Positions 1-8,755 of a DNA stretch of 64,000 nt are shown piece by piece. The position numbers and the translations under genes were made by a program. The stretch's first letter is position 1. Each line of letters begins with the position of its first letter. This DNA is from RI-153 sp963752935 (lineage in GTDB: Bacteria; Chloroflexota; Anaerolineae; Caldilineales; Caldilineaceae). Under the pieces are notes generated by a model. The model worked only from the letters and a program-made list of their open reading frames with translations, ran no database searches and was not told where the DNA came from. The stretch lies in NCBI GenBank assembly GCA_963752935.1, contig CAVWAL010000008.1, forward strand, positions 682,001-746,000. Reading direction: 5' to 3'.

Positions 1-30
1 CTGCCTCTCCCTCCCCGAAAGGATCATGTT

Positions 31-1752
31 GTGGATAAGGCCAAGCTACTGGCAGTCGCGCGCGGCGATCAAGAAGCAGACCTGCTGTTGCGTAATGCCA
101 GACTGGTCAACGTCTTCTCAGGCGAAATCGAAGAAACCGATATCGCCATTGTTGAGGAGCGCATCGCCGGCATCGGTTTCGGTTACCACGCCGCCCACGA
201 GATCGACCTGGCCGGCGCCTACGTTGCCCCTGGCTACATCGATGCCCATGTTCATATCGAAAGCAGTCTGTGCGTGCCTGCCCAATTTGCGGCGGCCGTC
301 CTGCCGCGTGCCGTCACGACCGTCGTCACCGACCCACACGAAATCGCCAACGTGGCCGGGATCGCAGGCGTGCGTTTCATGGCAGAAGCCAGCCGCCACT
401 TACCCCTGAATGTGATCATCATGGCGCCATCGTGTGTACCGGCCACCGGCATGGAGACGAATGGGGCCATCCTCGGCGCGGCAGATCTGGCCGCGCTGTT
501 GGCCGACGGCACGGCCTACGGGCTGGCCGAAATGATGAACTTCCCCGGCACGGCCGCAGGTGCACCCGACATTCTGGCCAAGATCGCCGTCTTCCGCGGG
601 CGACCCATCGACGGCCACGCCCCCGCCATGACGGGCAAACAGCTCAACGCCTATGCCGCCGCCGGTATCGGCAGCGAACACGAATGCACCAGCGTCGAAG
701 AAGCCGCCGAAAAACTGGCGCGTGGCTTTACCATCCTCGTGCGCGAGGCCACCAACGCCCACAACCTGCAAACGCTGCTGCCGCTAATCACCGAAAAGAA
801 CAGCCGTCGCATCTGTTTCTGCACCGACGACCGCGTCTCAGGCGATCTGCTCGATCAGGGCAGCGTGGACTACATGGTGCGCCAGGCCATCGCCTATGGC
901 ATCGACCCGATCACGGCGATCCGCATGGCTACGCTCAACAGCGCTGAGTATTTCGGCTTTCACGAGCGCGGCGCCATTGCACCGGGCCGTGTAGCCGATC
1001 TGTTTGTCTTCGATGATTTGAATGCCCCACAGGCCCGTCAGGTCTACGCCCATGGCAAGCTGGTGGCGCAAGATGGTGGTCTGATTTCGCCCGCAATCTC
1101 GTCCACCCCGATCCCATCGGCGGTACGCGGCATCCTACATCTGGACTGGGATCGCTTCGACCTGCGCATCCCGGCGCGGGGGACGCAGATCAGAGCGATT
1201 GTCTCGCTGCCCAATCAGCTCGTCACCGACGAGCGCATTGTCGACGCGCCGATCTGCAATGGCGAAGTCGTCGCCGATCCGCAGCACGATCTGCTCAAAA
1301 TGGCCGTCGTCGATCGGCATAAGGCCAGCGGTGCAATGGGACTGGGCTTTATCATGGGCATTGGCTTACAGCGCGGCGCCATCGCAGGCACCGTGGCCCA
1401 CGACCATCACAACCTGGTGCTCATCGGCGCCGACGACACATCCATGCAGACGGCGGCCCACGCCATCGACGCCATGGGCGGTGGGCTTGTCGTCGCCGAT
1501 GGTGCACATGTGCTGGCCGCACTGCCATTGCCCGTGGCCGGGCTGATGAGCGACCGCCCAATTGCCGAGGTGCGGTCCGGTTACGATGCCATCCTGGCCG
1601 CCGCAGCCGACCTGGGTTCCTCGCTCCACGATCCGTTTATGGCCATGAGTTTCATGGCGCTCGAAGTGATCCCCAAACTCAAGCTGACGGACCGGGGACT
1701 GGTAGACGTAGAGAAATTTTCATTTGTAGATCTGTTCGTAGACGGAGAATGA
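31..1752 (+). CDS. ade: Adenine deaminase
   Basis: The 573-aa product matches the adenine deaminase branch of the amidohydrolase superfamily, which hydrolyses adenine to hypoxanthine and ammonia in purine salvage. The metal-binding HVH lies at residues 73-75 in GYIDAHVHIESS. Further family signatures are IDGHAPAMTG, GIGSEHECTS and the FCTDDR aspartate near residue 270. The C-terminal half has the VAHDHHN segment typical of full-length Ade. Length is normal for the family. The start is GTG at 31, preceded by a GAAAGGA Shine-Dalgarno at 17-23. An aminotransferase gene follows 61 bp downstream on the same strand. Confidence 0.93.
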   Translation: MDKAKLLAVARGDQEADLLLRNARLVNVFSGEIEETDIAIVEERIAGIGFGYHAAHEIDLAGAYVAPGYIDAHVHIESSLCVPAQFAAAVLPRAVTTVVTDPHEIANVAGIAGVRFMAEASRHLPLNVIIMAPSCVPATGMETNGAILGAADLAALLADGTAYGLAEMMNFPGTAAGAPDILAKIAVFRGRPIDGHAPAMTGKQLNAYAAAGIGSEHECTSVEEAAEKLARGFTILVREATNAHNLQTLLPLITEKNSRRICFCTDDRVSGDLLDQGSVDYMVRQAIAYGIDPITAIRMATLNSAEYFGFHERGAIAPGRVADLFVFDDLNAPQARQVYAHGKLVAQDGGLISPAISSTPIPSAVRGILHLDWDRFDLRIPARGTQIRAIVSLPNQLVTDERIVDAPICNGEVVADPQHDLLKMAVVDRHKASGAMGLGFIMGIGLQRGAIAGTVAHDHHNLVLIGADDTSMQTAAHAIDAMGGGLVVADGAHVLAALPLPVAGLMSDRPIAEVRSGYDAILAAAADLGSSLHDPFMAMSFMALEVIPKLKLTDRGLVDVEKFSFVDLFVDGE

Positions 1753-1813
1753 TGGGAGCCGCAGCCCATCATCTGCGCATTCATCTCCAAACCATCCATT
1801 GTCGAGGTAGATC

Positions 1814-3010
1814 ATGTTTGAAACCATCTCACCCGCTCCGCCCGATGCAATTCTAGGATTAACTGAAGCGTTTAAGAAGGATAGCAATCCCAAAAAGATC
1901 AACCTGGGTGTGGGGGTCTACAAAGACGCCCAGGGACGCACGCCGGTGTTGCCCACGGTGAAAGAGGCGGAACGCCGTCTGGATGCTGTCGAAAACACCA
2001 AGAGCTACCTGCCCATCGAAGGCTCACCGGAGTATACAGAGGCCACGCAAAAGATGGTGTTAGGCGCCGGCTCGCCGCTGATCGCCGCCGCACGCGCGGT
2101 CACCATTCAGGCGCCGGGCGGCACCGGCGCGCTACGCGTGGCATCCGATTTCGTCAAGCGCTTTTTGCCCGACGCTACGGTGTGGGTGAGCAACCCTACC
2201 TGGCCCAATCATCCCAGCGTCTTCCAATCCGCCGGCCTCAAAGTGGACAGCTACCCCTACTTCGACGCTGCCAATCACCGCGTCGACATCGACGCCATGC
2301 TGGCAAAGTTGCAGACGCTGCCCGCCGGCGACGTCGTTCTCCTTCACGGCTGCTGTCACAATCCCACCGGCGCCGATCTCTCTGTGGATCAATGGCGACA
2401 GGTGGCCGCCGTCATCCAGGAACGTGCCCTCCTGCCGCTGCTCGACTTCGCCTATCAGGGCTTCGCCGAAGGTCTCGAAGCAGACGCCGCCGGTGTACGC
2501 ATCGTGGTTGAAGCGTGCCCCGAAAGCCTGATCGCCAGCTCCTACTCTAAGAACTTCGGTCTCTACAACGAACGCGTCGGCGCCCTGACGCTGATCGCCA
2601 AGAACGCCGACGCCGCCGAGGCCGCCCTCAGCCATATCAAACAGGTGATCCGGGCCAACTACTCCAACCCGCCGGCGCATGGGGCAAAGGTAGTCGAGAC
2701 GATCCTCACCGATGACGCGTTGCGTCAGCAGTGGGAAGCCGAAGTCACCGACATGCGCGAACGCATCAACCGCATGCGCGATCTGTTTGTAGAAACCCTG
2801 AATGAAAAGGGCGTCGAGCGTGATTTCTCGTTCATTGCACAGCAGCGAGGCATGTTCTCGTTTAGCGGACTCACCGCCGATCACGTCAAGAAGCTGCGCG
2901 ACCAGTTCGGCGTCTACGCCGTCGGGTCGGGCCGCATCAACGTCGCCGGCATGACCGAGGCCAATATGGACTACCTGTGCACGGCGATTGCAGCCGTGCT
3001 CAGAGATTAG
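1814..3010 (+). CDS. Class Ia aspartate/aromatic aminotransferase
   Basis: This 398-aa PLP enzyme has the fold type I aminotransferase signature of the E. coli AspC/TyrB type. The Schiff-base lysine is K246 in SSYSKNFGLYNERVG, NPTG lies at 183-186, and the PLP-contacting D211/Y214 sit in LLDFAYQG. It should transfer amino groups from aspartate or an aromatic amino acid to 2-oxoglutarate; the exact substrate cannot be read from sequence. Length is typical for subgroup Ia. A second, more distant aminotransferase follows almost immediately, so the two probably share a transcript. Confidence 0.9.
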   Translation: MFETISPAPPDAILGLTEAFKKDSNPKKINLGVGVYKDAQGRTPVLPTVKEAERRLDAVENTKSYLPIEGSPEYTEATQKMVLGAGSPLIAAARAVTIQAPGGTGALRVASDFVKRFLPDATVWVSNPTWPNHPSVFQSAGLKVDSYPYFDAANHRVDIDAMLAKLQTLPAGDVVLLHGCCHNPTGADLSVDQWRQVAAVIQERALLPLLDFAYQGFAEGLEADAAGVRIVVEACPESLIASSYSKNFGLYNERVGALTLIAKNADAAEAALSHIKQVIRANYSNPPAHGAKVVETILTDDALRQQWEAEVTDMRERINRMRDLFVETLNEKGVERDFSFIAQQRGMFSFSGLTADHVKKLRDQFGVYAVGSGRINVAGMTEANMDYLCTAIAAVLRD

Positions 3011-3029
3011 GGATTGGGCGATTAAGCAT

Positions 3030-4199
3030 ATGAAATCACTTTCTTCTCTTGTACAAGCAGTTCCCGGCTCACCCACGGCGTTGATGATGCAGAAGGGCCG
3101 CGAATTGAAGGCAGCGGGCAAAGATATCATCAACCTGGCCGGCGGCGAACCCGATTTCGACACGCCAAAGCACATTCAGGAAGCAGGGTTTGCCGCCATC
3201 CGCAGCGGGGACACGCACTATCCGCCGTCGTTTGGGACGCCGGCCCTGCTGGAGGCGATCACGACCAAGCTGGCGCGCGAGAACAACGTCCACATGACGC
3301 CCGACCAGATCCTGGTGACACCGGGCGGCAAGTGGGCGATCTACGCCGGGCTGGCCGCGCTGCTCAACCCCGGCGACGAGGTCATGATCCTCGACCCGGC
3401 CTGGGTGAGCTATGCACCTATGGTGCAACTCAACGGCGGCCTCCCCGTGCATGTCCCCCTGCCCGCACAGGATGCTTTCCACATCAGCGAGGCGCAGTTG
3501 CGGCAGTATGTCACACAGCGCACCAAGTTGATCATGGCGTGCAGCCCCAGCAACCCTACCGGGCGTGTGATGCAGCGCGACGAGATCGACGCCATCTGCA
3601 CCGTAGCCAAGGAATTCGATCTCTACGTGATCAGCGATGAGATCTACGAACACATCCTCTATGACGGACAGGTCCACTATTCACTGGCCGCCGAACCGGG
3701 GATGGCCGAGCGCACCCTGATCATCAACGGTTTTAGCAAAGCGTACGCCATGACCGGCTGGCGGCTGGGCTGGCTGGCGGCGCCGAAACCTGTGGCCAAA
3801 CTGGCGCGCACCTATCAGACGCAGAGCGTCACTTCGGCGGCCAGTTTTGCCATGGCCGCCGGCGTGGCTGCCCTCAACGGCCCCCAGGATTGTGTCAAAG
3901 AGATGACCGCATCCTACGCTGTGCGGCGCAATTATCTGCTCGACGCACTGGACGAGATCCCCGGCATCGAGAGCAGCCCCATCGAAGGTGCCTTCTATCT
4001 CTTCGCCAGGTTCACCAATACCGACAAGGGTAGCCTTGAAATCTCGCAGATCTTGATAGAAGAAGCGTTGATCGCAACGACACCCGGAATCGCCTTTGGG
4101 CAGGCCGGCGAAGGATACGTTCGCTTCTCCTTTGCCGCAGGCATGACTGATCTGGAAAAGACAGTCGAGCGACTGGCGAAAGTCGTTCCGAATTTATAG
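3030..4199 (+). CDS. Class Ib pyridoxal-phosphate aminotransferase
   Basis: The 389-aa product belongs to the class I/II aminotransferases, subgroup Ib (the thermophile/Bacillus-type AspAT group). Landmarks are NPTG at 175-178, ISDEIYE with D203 and Y206, and the PLP lysine K237 in NGFSKAYAMTGWRLG. The frame stays open upstream to 2988, overlapping the previous gene. ATG 3030 gives the family's normal N-terminus (short leader, then SPTALMMQKGRELKAAG) and is preferred. It probably acts on aspartate or related amino acids. The pairing with a class Ia enzyme suggests different substrates rather than redundancy. Confidence 0.9.
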   Translation: MKSLSSLVQAVPGSPTALMMQKGRELKAAGKDIINLAGGEPDFDTPKHIQEAGFAAIRSGDTHYPPSFGTPALLEAITTKLARENNVHMTPDQILVTPGGKWAIYAGLAALLNPGDEVMILDPAWVSYAPMVQLNGGLPVHVPLPAQDAFHISEAQLRQYVTQRTKLIMACSPSNPTGRVMQRDEIDAICTVAKEFDLYVISDEIYEHILYDGQVHYSLAAEPGMAERTLIINGFSKAYAMTGWRLGWLAAPKPVAKLARTYQTQSVTSAASFAMAAGVAALNGPQDCVKEMTASYAVRRNYLLDALDEIPGIESSPIEGAFYLFARFTNTDKGSLEISQILIEEALIATTPGIAFGQAGEGYVRFSFAAGMTDLEKTVERLAKVVPNL

Positions 4200-4268
4200 G
4201 GGTTGGGGACTGCCGGACGTGCACCCCCAACCGCACTCTCCCTTTCACAACGAACGGTCAAACACCAA

Positions 4269-5057
4269 ATGGAAATTACATGGCTTCAATATCTCCTCGC
4301 CATCGGCGCCGGGGTTCTCGCAGGGGTGATCAACACGTTGGCGGGCAGTGGATCGGCGGTGACGCTGCCCATGTTAGTCTTTTTGGGGTTGCCTGCCAAT
4401 GTGGCCAATGCCACCAACCGCGTCGGCGTGCTGGTGCAGAACGTGGTCGGGATCAGCACATTCCAGCAAAGCGGCAAGATGAATCTAACCGGGGGACTTT
4501 GGTTGACTGTCCCCGCCATGATCGGTGCGGGAATCGGCGCATGGGTGGCGACGATCCTCGATAAAGAGGCAATGAACTTTGCCATCGGCGCCATGCTGCT
4601 GATCGTGCTGGTGACCATCCTCTTTGATCCGAAAAAGTGGCTGCGTGTCCAATCCGAGGTAAAGCCGGGGCGACCAAGCATCGTCACGCTCCTAATCTTC
4701 TTCGTGATCGGTATCTATGGCGGATTCATTCAGGCCGGTGTGGGGGTCTTCATCCTCACGGCGATGGTGCTGGGCACCGGCTACACGCTGATCCACGCCA
4801 ACGCCATCAAACTGATGGTCGTCCTGGCGCTGACACTGGTGGCGCTGATCGTCTTTATGCTCTCGCCGCTAGAAATCAACTGGGGCATTGGCGCCGTGAT
4901 GGCCGTGGGGCAAAGCATCGGCGCCTGGCTGGCAGCCAAGTTCGCCGTGAGCAATCCCAACGCCAACATTTGGGTACGTCGGCTGCTGATCGTGGTCGTG
5001 GTCTACTCGATCATCCGATTCTTCGGCATCTGGGATTGGGCCATCGCCTTATTCTAG
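4269..5057 (+). CDS. TauE/SafE family membrane transporter
   Basis: This 262-aa, very hydrophobic protein has about eight predicted membrane segments and two homologous halves, as in the TauE/SafE (DUF81) permeases. Each half opens with a glycine-rich helix: GAGVLAGVINTLAGSGSAV near the N-terminus and IGIYGGFIQAGVGVF mid-protein. Family members export sulfite, sulfoacetate or other organosulfur anions; the substrate here is unknown. The open frame extends to 4203, but ATG 4269 places the first helix at a normal distance and is preferred. The operon ends with the hairpin at 5069-5098. Confidence 0.85.
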   Translation: MEITWLQYLLAIGAGVLAGVINTLAGSGSAVTLPMLVFLGLPANVANATNRVGVLVQNVVGISTFQQSGKMNLTGGLWLTVPAMIGAGIGAWVATILDKEAMNFAIGAMLLIVLVTILFDPKKWLRVQSEVKPGRPSIVTLLIFFVIGIYGGFIQAGVGVFILTAMVLGTGYTLIHANAIKLMVVLALTLVALIVFMLSPLEINWGIGAVMAVGQSIGAWLAAKFAVSNPNANIWVRRLLIVVVVYSIIRFFGIWDWAIALF

Positions 5058-5068
5058 ACAACCAAAAA

Positions 5069-5098
5069 CCCTGCCAGGTCTTTTACAACCTGGCAGGG
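5069..5098. terminator. Hairpin terminator between convergent genes
   Basis: A perfect 11-bp inverted repeat (5069-5079 and 5088-5098, CCCTGCCAGGT and its complement) with an 8-nt loop is followed by TCTTGTTTTT on the + strand. It sits between the stop of the TauE-like gene and the stop of convergent msrB. A factor-independent terminator, probably bidirectional, is the simplest reading. From memory, CCTGCCAGGTC palindromes recur in Chloroflexota intergenic regions; this was not checked. Confidence 0.85.
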
Positions 5099-5123
5099 TC
5101 TTGTTTTTACGCCTCAACGCTCG

Positions 5124-5582
5124 TTACGCCTCGCTGCTCTTCTCGAAGAGAGCTACATACTCGCCGTACCCCTCTTCCTCCAGCCGATCCACAGGGATGA
5201 AGCGTAGCGCAGCAGAATTCAGGCAGTAACGCTGACCAGTGGGAGCCGGTCCGTCGTCGAAGACGTGGCCCAAATGCGACTCCCCGTGCTTCGAGCGTAC
5301 CTCGGTGCGCCGCATCCACAGCTTGCGATCCGTCTGGGTCGTCACATTGTCCGGTTCGAGCGGACGGGTAAAACTGGGCCATCCTGTGCCCGAATCGTAC
5401 TTGTCCAAAGAGCTGAAGAGCGGCTCTCCGGTCGCCACATCCACGTAGATCCCCGGCTCTTTGTTGTCCCAATAGGCATTGCGGAAAGCCGGTTCGGTCC
5501 CTTCGTGTTGGGTGACCTTATACTGCTCCGGGGTCAGTTTCTGGCGCAACTCATCATCACTTGGCCTGGTATACTGTTTCAT
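5124..5582 (-). CDS. msrB: Peptide methionine (R)-S-oxide reductase
   Basis: The 152-aa product is a full-length MsrB, which reduces the R-epimer of methionine sulfoxide in oxidised proteins. Diagnostic motifs are DSGTGWPSF (residues 63-71), HLGHVFDDGP (103-112) and RYCLNSAALRF, with the catalytic Cys at 120. Cys120 is the only cysteine in the protein. Both zinc-binding CxxC pairs of the zinc form are absent, and so is a cysteine at the usual resolving position. Recycling may therefore rely directly on thioredoxin or another thiol. The gene stands alone. Confidence 0.93.
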   Translation of the reverse strand: MKQYTRPSDDELRQKLTPEQYKVTQHEGTEPAFRNAYWDNKEPGIYVDVATGEPLFSSLDKYDSGTGWPSFTRPLEPDNVTTQTDRKLWMRRTEVRSKHGESHLGHVFDDGPAPTGQRYCLNSAALRFIPVDRLEEEGYGEYVALFEKSSEA

Positions 5583-5715
5583 CGAGTCCTCCGATTTCTC
5601 ATCTATTCTGCGAGATCAAAGCTGACTCGATCATAGTCGCGCCCAGTTCTTACGTCAGTATTGCCGATCCATTGTGCAGAGATTACGGATCGAGATACAA
5701 TCCCCCTCCCCACCA

Positions 5716-6795
5716 CTACCGAATCGTGACGCTCAAGCTGAAGTCGATGATCCCCTGCCCGCCGTTCAGCACCTCAACGATGTAGTCCCCACTGAGCGGG
5801 AGCTGCCCCGTCCACTGCTGGGTGCGGTACTCGCCACCGATAAGATGACGACCACTTGGATCGATGAGGGTAATGCTCGTGAATACACTCTGAGCCCACA
5901 GGTCCAAAGTCATGGTTTGCCCCGCCGCAGCCCCCAGCACGTAGCGCTTCGGCTCAATGGCCGAACTGTAACCAGAGACTGTGGCCGACACGGCACCCGG
6001 TGCGAACCGGATCCGTTCGGGCGCCGACTGTGTTGGCGCGGCCGGAATCTCGACCAGCAATTCATAGCTGACAGGAGTGCGGTTGGGCGTCATCACCTGG
6101 ATCAGATAGTCTTGCGTCATAGGCAACACCATCTCGAAAACAGTCCCCGCCACCGCCAGCCGTTTATAAGGCACGCCATCACTCAGGCCAATGATCCCCA
6201 GATTGGCCGACGCATCAGAGGAGATCAGCTCCACCAACATCGTCTGTCCTTTGAGCGCACGCAGTACATATTCCTTGACGGTTGGATCCTGCACAGTGCC
6301 CGTTCGCACGGCCCTGGTGGCTCCGCTGGCAAACTGAATACGCTCTCGGCCAATCGGTTCTCCACTCTGGGCAGGGATACGCAAGCGCTGCCCCACATAG
6401 ATGACCGTAGTGCGCAGTCCATTGGCGTTTTGGATGGCCGTGACGGTGGTGCCGTAGCGCTGCGCCAGCGAAGTCAGGGTATCCCCACGCACGACAACGT
6501 GGATGATCTCCTCGCCCGCCGTGATCTGAAGGCTCTGACCCGCGTAGATACGCGTAGACGACAGGTTGTTCAGCCGCATCAACTCATTGATGGTGGTGCC
6601 GAAACGCCGTGCAATCGCAGACAGTGTATCGCCACGCTGGACCGTGTAGTAGGTAGCCTGGCTCTGCTGCGCGACGGGCGCAGCTTGTGCCATCAACGGC
6701 GCCGTGACGCCGGTCAGCACGATCAAGGCCAGGGCCAACCTGATCAAATTCCTTGCCATACTCTTGTAGAGTTTGTACCATCTTGTTGCGTTCAT
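5716..6795 (-). CDS. Secreted LysM protein with two C-terminal beta-domains
   Basis: The 359-aa product starts at ATG 6795, preceded by a GGGAGA Shine-Dalgarno; the frame runs on to 6960 but without a better start. An N-terminal hydrophobic signal segment (LIRLALALIVLTGVTAPLMAQA) is followed by two LysM domains. The first begins YTVQRGDTLSAIARRFG and the second VVVRGDTLTSLAQRYG, so the protein should bind peptidoglycan or another GlcNAc polymer outside the cell. Two similar beta-rich domains follow, each opening with ERIxFAxGA, and resemble PPC-like domains. No catalytic domain is visible. Its role may be wall binding or adhesion. Confidence 0.8.
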   Translation of the reverse strand: MNATRWYKLYKSMARNLIRLALALIVLTGVTAPLMAQAAPVAQQSQATYYTVQRGDTLSAIARRFGTTINELMRLNNLSSTRIYAGQSLQITAGEEIIHVVVRGDTLTSLAQRYGTTVTAIQNANGLRTTVIYVGQRLRIPAQSGEPIGRERIQFASGATRAVRTGTVQDPTVKEYVLRALKGQTMLVELISSDASANLGIIGLSDGVPYKRLAVAGTVFEMVLPMTQDYLIQVMTPNRTPVSYELLVEIPAAPTQSAPERIRFAPGAVSATVSGYSSAIEPKRYVLGAAAGQTMTLDLWAQSVFTSITLIDPSGRHLIGGEYRTQQWTGQLPLSGDYIVEVLNGGQGIIDFSLSVTIR

Positions 6796-6870
6796 GTCAT
6801 GTCTCCCAATCAGTGCGATTCCATAGAAATGTGTGTAGCCGGTCGTGCTGCCGACGCCAAACTTAATAGG

Positions 6871-6886
6871 CTCATGCTCGTATAGA
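6871..6886. repeat. Partial copy of CTCATGCTC dyad
   Basis: The bases CTCATGCTCGTATAGA match, on the opposite strand, 16 consecutive bases of the palindrome at 7066-7088. The copy lies about 75 bp upstream of the LysM start codon. Confidence 0.6.
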
Positions 6887-7065
6887 CGAACAATGGCCAA
6901 AAGAAGTTCAGAAATCGGCCAAACTTGATCCTGAGACACAAAAAACTTCAGGATCGACACGAATGTAGTACCTCGCTGCGAGGATACTACTGGGAGGATA
7001 CTGCACGGCGCGTTATATAAACGTTTGGTTTAGCGTTTGCTGGCAAAACGGGGACAAAAATCAAT

Positions 7066-7088
7066 CTCATGCTCTATACGAGCATGAG
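7066..7088. repeat. CTCATGCTC palindrome
   Basis: Perfect 9-bp arms flank a 5-nt centre (TATAC). The site lies about 270 bp upstream of the LysM gene and downstream of the putative small gene at 7135-7344. It may be an operator or a transcript-end hairpin; there is no T-tract. Confidence 0.6.
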
Positions 7089-7134
7089 CGTAAGTGTATG
7101 TGGAAGTGTGATCATGCGGGTGGGCAGAAATGGG

Positions 7135-7344
7135 CTAAGAGCAAAGCTGAGCGTAGACACGCAGACGACGATCGAGCTCGGATTGGGCTTCGTCACGGCT
7201 CCAGCCGTATCGCGTCTGCAAAATGGAAAGATGTACCTCCTGGCGGTCATCTACGCATTGCAGCCGGTGAACAGTAACCGTCTTCTGCCAAACAAAACGA
7301 CGACCGGTTGTTGAAACTACACGAGTATGGGTTCCACTAAACAC
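7135..7344 (-). CDS. Possible small protein, 69 aa
   Basis: A GTG at 7342-7344 is preceded by an excellent AGGAGG Shine-Dalgarno at 5-nt spacing. It opens a 69-codon frame rich in charged residues. The end of the product, LSILQTRYGWSRDEAQSELDRR, resembles the final helix of CsbD-like small stress proteins, but this is only a short resemblance. No other domain is seen. It could be a genuine uncharacterised small gene; the ribosome site is the main support. Confidence 0.42.
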   Translation of the reverse strand: MFSGTHTRVVSTTGRRFVWQKTVTVHRLQCVDDRQEVHLSILQTRYGWSRDEAQSELDRRLRVYAQLCS

Positions 7345-7443
7345 AACAGCCTCCTGAAAAAACCACAACCAAAGATCACATCTGCATCCTGCCAGAAGAA
7401 TAGCATAAATATGGCAGTTTTTCCACTTCCTTACGAAGGGCGT

Positions 7444-8472
7444 CTACTGGCTTTCGAAGCCATGCAACAAACTCACCACGTTTTCCCCCAACGCGTGGAT
7501 CGCATATCCACCCTCCTGCACAAAGAGTGTTGGCCGATCCAGCGCGGCGAAACGCCGTCCCATCTCTCCATAAGCGCCGGTGGTCAGCCTGAACTGGCCC
7601 AGCGGATCGCCGTTGAATGTATCGAACCCGGCAGAGACGACGAGATAGGACGGATCAAAGGCACGTACGGCCAGCAGCGCTTCATCCAGGACGGCGAGGT
7701 ATTCGGTGTCGGCAACCCCCTTCCCCAGCGGGAAGTTGAGCGTCGTGCCCAGGCCGTCACCTTCACCGCGTTCATGGTCATGGCCCAGGAAGTAGGGGTA
7801 TTCCCAATCCGGTGCGCCGTGGATTGAGACGAAGAACACATCGCCTCGCTCGTAAAAGATACGCTGGGTGCCGTTGCCGTGATGCACATCCACATCCACG
7901 ATGGCGACACGGCGGCGGCGTCCCTGGCTGAGGAAATCGGCAGCGATGGCGGCATTGTTGAGAAAGCAGTAGCCACCCATTAGATCCTGCGAGGCGTGAT
8001 GACCGGGGGGGCGACAGAGTGCGTAGGCCACCCGCGCCCCTGTTGCTACCCGATCTGCGCCGGTCAGCGCACAGTGGGCCGACGAGAGAATCGCCTCCCA
8101 ACTCGTGGCGGTGATGGGTGCCGACATATCAAACGCATAGCGCCCCACCCGGGCATAGGGCGTCAGCGAAGGTTGATCCAACCCGGGGCGCGGAAAAGTG
8201 AAAGGCATAACGGCCTTGGCGGTGCCACCCACCGCCACCCATTGTTCAAAAATAGTCTGCAAGTGGTGGATGTACTCATCGCTGTGCACGGCGCGGATCG
8301 CTTCCAGTCCGAAATCGTCGGGGGCCACAATGGGGCCGATTCCTGCCGTGCGGAGCGCCGCCACAATCGCCTCTGCCCGCGCCGGCGCCTCTGTGTAGGG
8401 GACCAATCCCTGTTCCAAAAATTCATAGGGTGGATTGTGCAGGCGATGCCTGTCGCAGTAGATCGTGAGCAT
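7444..8472 (-). CDS. HDAC-fold deacetylase, acetylpolyamine amidohydrolase-like
   Basis: The 342-aa product is an arginase/HDAC-superfamily zinc amidohydrolase. Catalytic landmarks are PPGHH (158-159 dyad), IVDVDVHHGNG with zinc ligands D195 and H197, GFD with D284, and EGGY at 320-323. The length and the N-terminal YCDRHRLHNPP block resemble bacterial acetylpolyamine amidohydrolases, so acetylated polyamines or acetyl-lysine are likely substrates. The AcuC type is an alternative. ATG 8472 is chosen over an upstream extension to 8568 because it starts the conserved fold directly. The gene is monocistronic. Confidence 0.88.
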   Translation of the reverse strand: MLTIYCDRHRLHNPPYEFLEQGLVPYTEAPARAEAIVAALRTAGIGPIVAPDDFGLEAIRAVHSDEYIHHLQTIFEQWVAVGGTAKAVMPFTFPRPGLDQPSLTPYARVGRYAFDMSAPITATSWEAILSSAHCALTGADRVATGARVAYALCRPPGHHASQDLMGGYCFLNNAAIAADFLSQGRRRRVAIVDVDVHHGNGTQRIFYERGDVFFVSIHGAPDWEYPYFLGHDHERGEGDGLGTTLNFPLGKGVADTEYLAVLDEALLAVRAFDPSYLVVSAGFDTFNGDPLGQFRLTTGAYGEMGRRFAALDRPTLFVQEGGYAIHALGENVVSLLHGFESQ

Positions 8473-8755
8473 GGTGGGGTTGTTCCTTGGGCAACGTGCA
8501 GAGATGGTTGACGACGCAGAAGAATTGTAGAGGGCAGAAGTAGAGAAGGCAAACCTCCAGCGTTGCATTTAGTGTCTATCCGTAAGCCTTCTCCTTCTTG
8601 CGTTCGTTCGCTTTCTGCGTTACATCTGTAGTCAGATCAACGTCTTGGCAACCGTATCGCAACCGGGGATCGGTACGATGCGGACACCCATTGCACAATA
8701 AACCCTGGTGAGCCAGAGAAGACTCGGCAGGGTTTGAAGCACAAAAGGAGACCCA

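Larger units (their letters stand above)
6796..7134. other. Intergenic region with a dyad repeat
   Basis: These 339 bases form the upstream region of the LysM gene. No convincing gene was found. The notable content is the palindrome at 7066-7088 (CTCATGCTC, TATAC, GAGCATGAG) and a partial copy at 6871-6886 in inverted orientation, sharing 16 bases. The two could bind a regulator of the LysM gene. Confidence 0.5.

Noticed and set aside
2132..3175. Long antisense open frame (347 codons)
   Set aside because: It lies opposite the class Ia aminotransferase, with no ribosome site or protein family features; it arises from the GC-rich codon pattern.
5674..6885. Open frame opposite the LysM gene
   Set aside because: Low-complexity Arg/His-rich translation, and it includes the reverse of the LysM coding region and its promoter.
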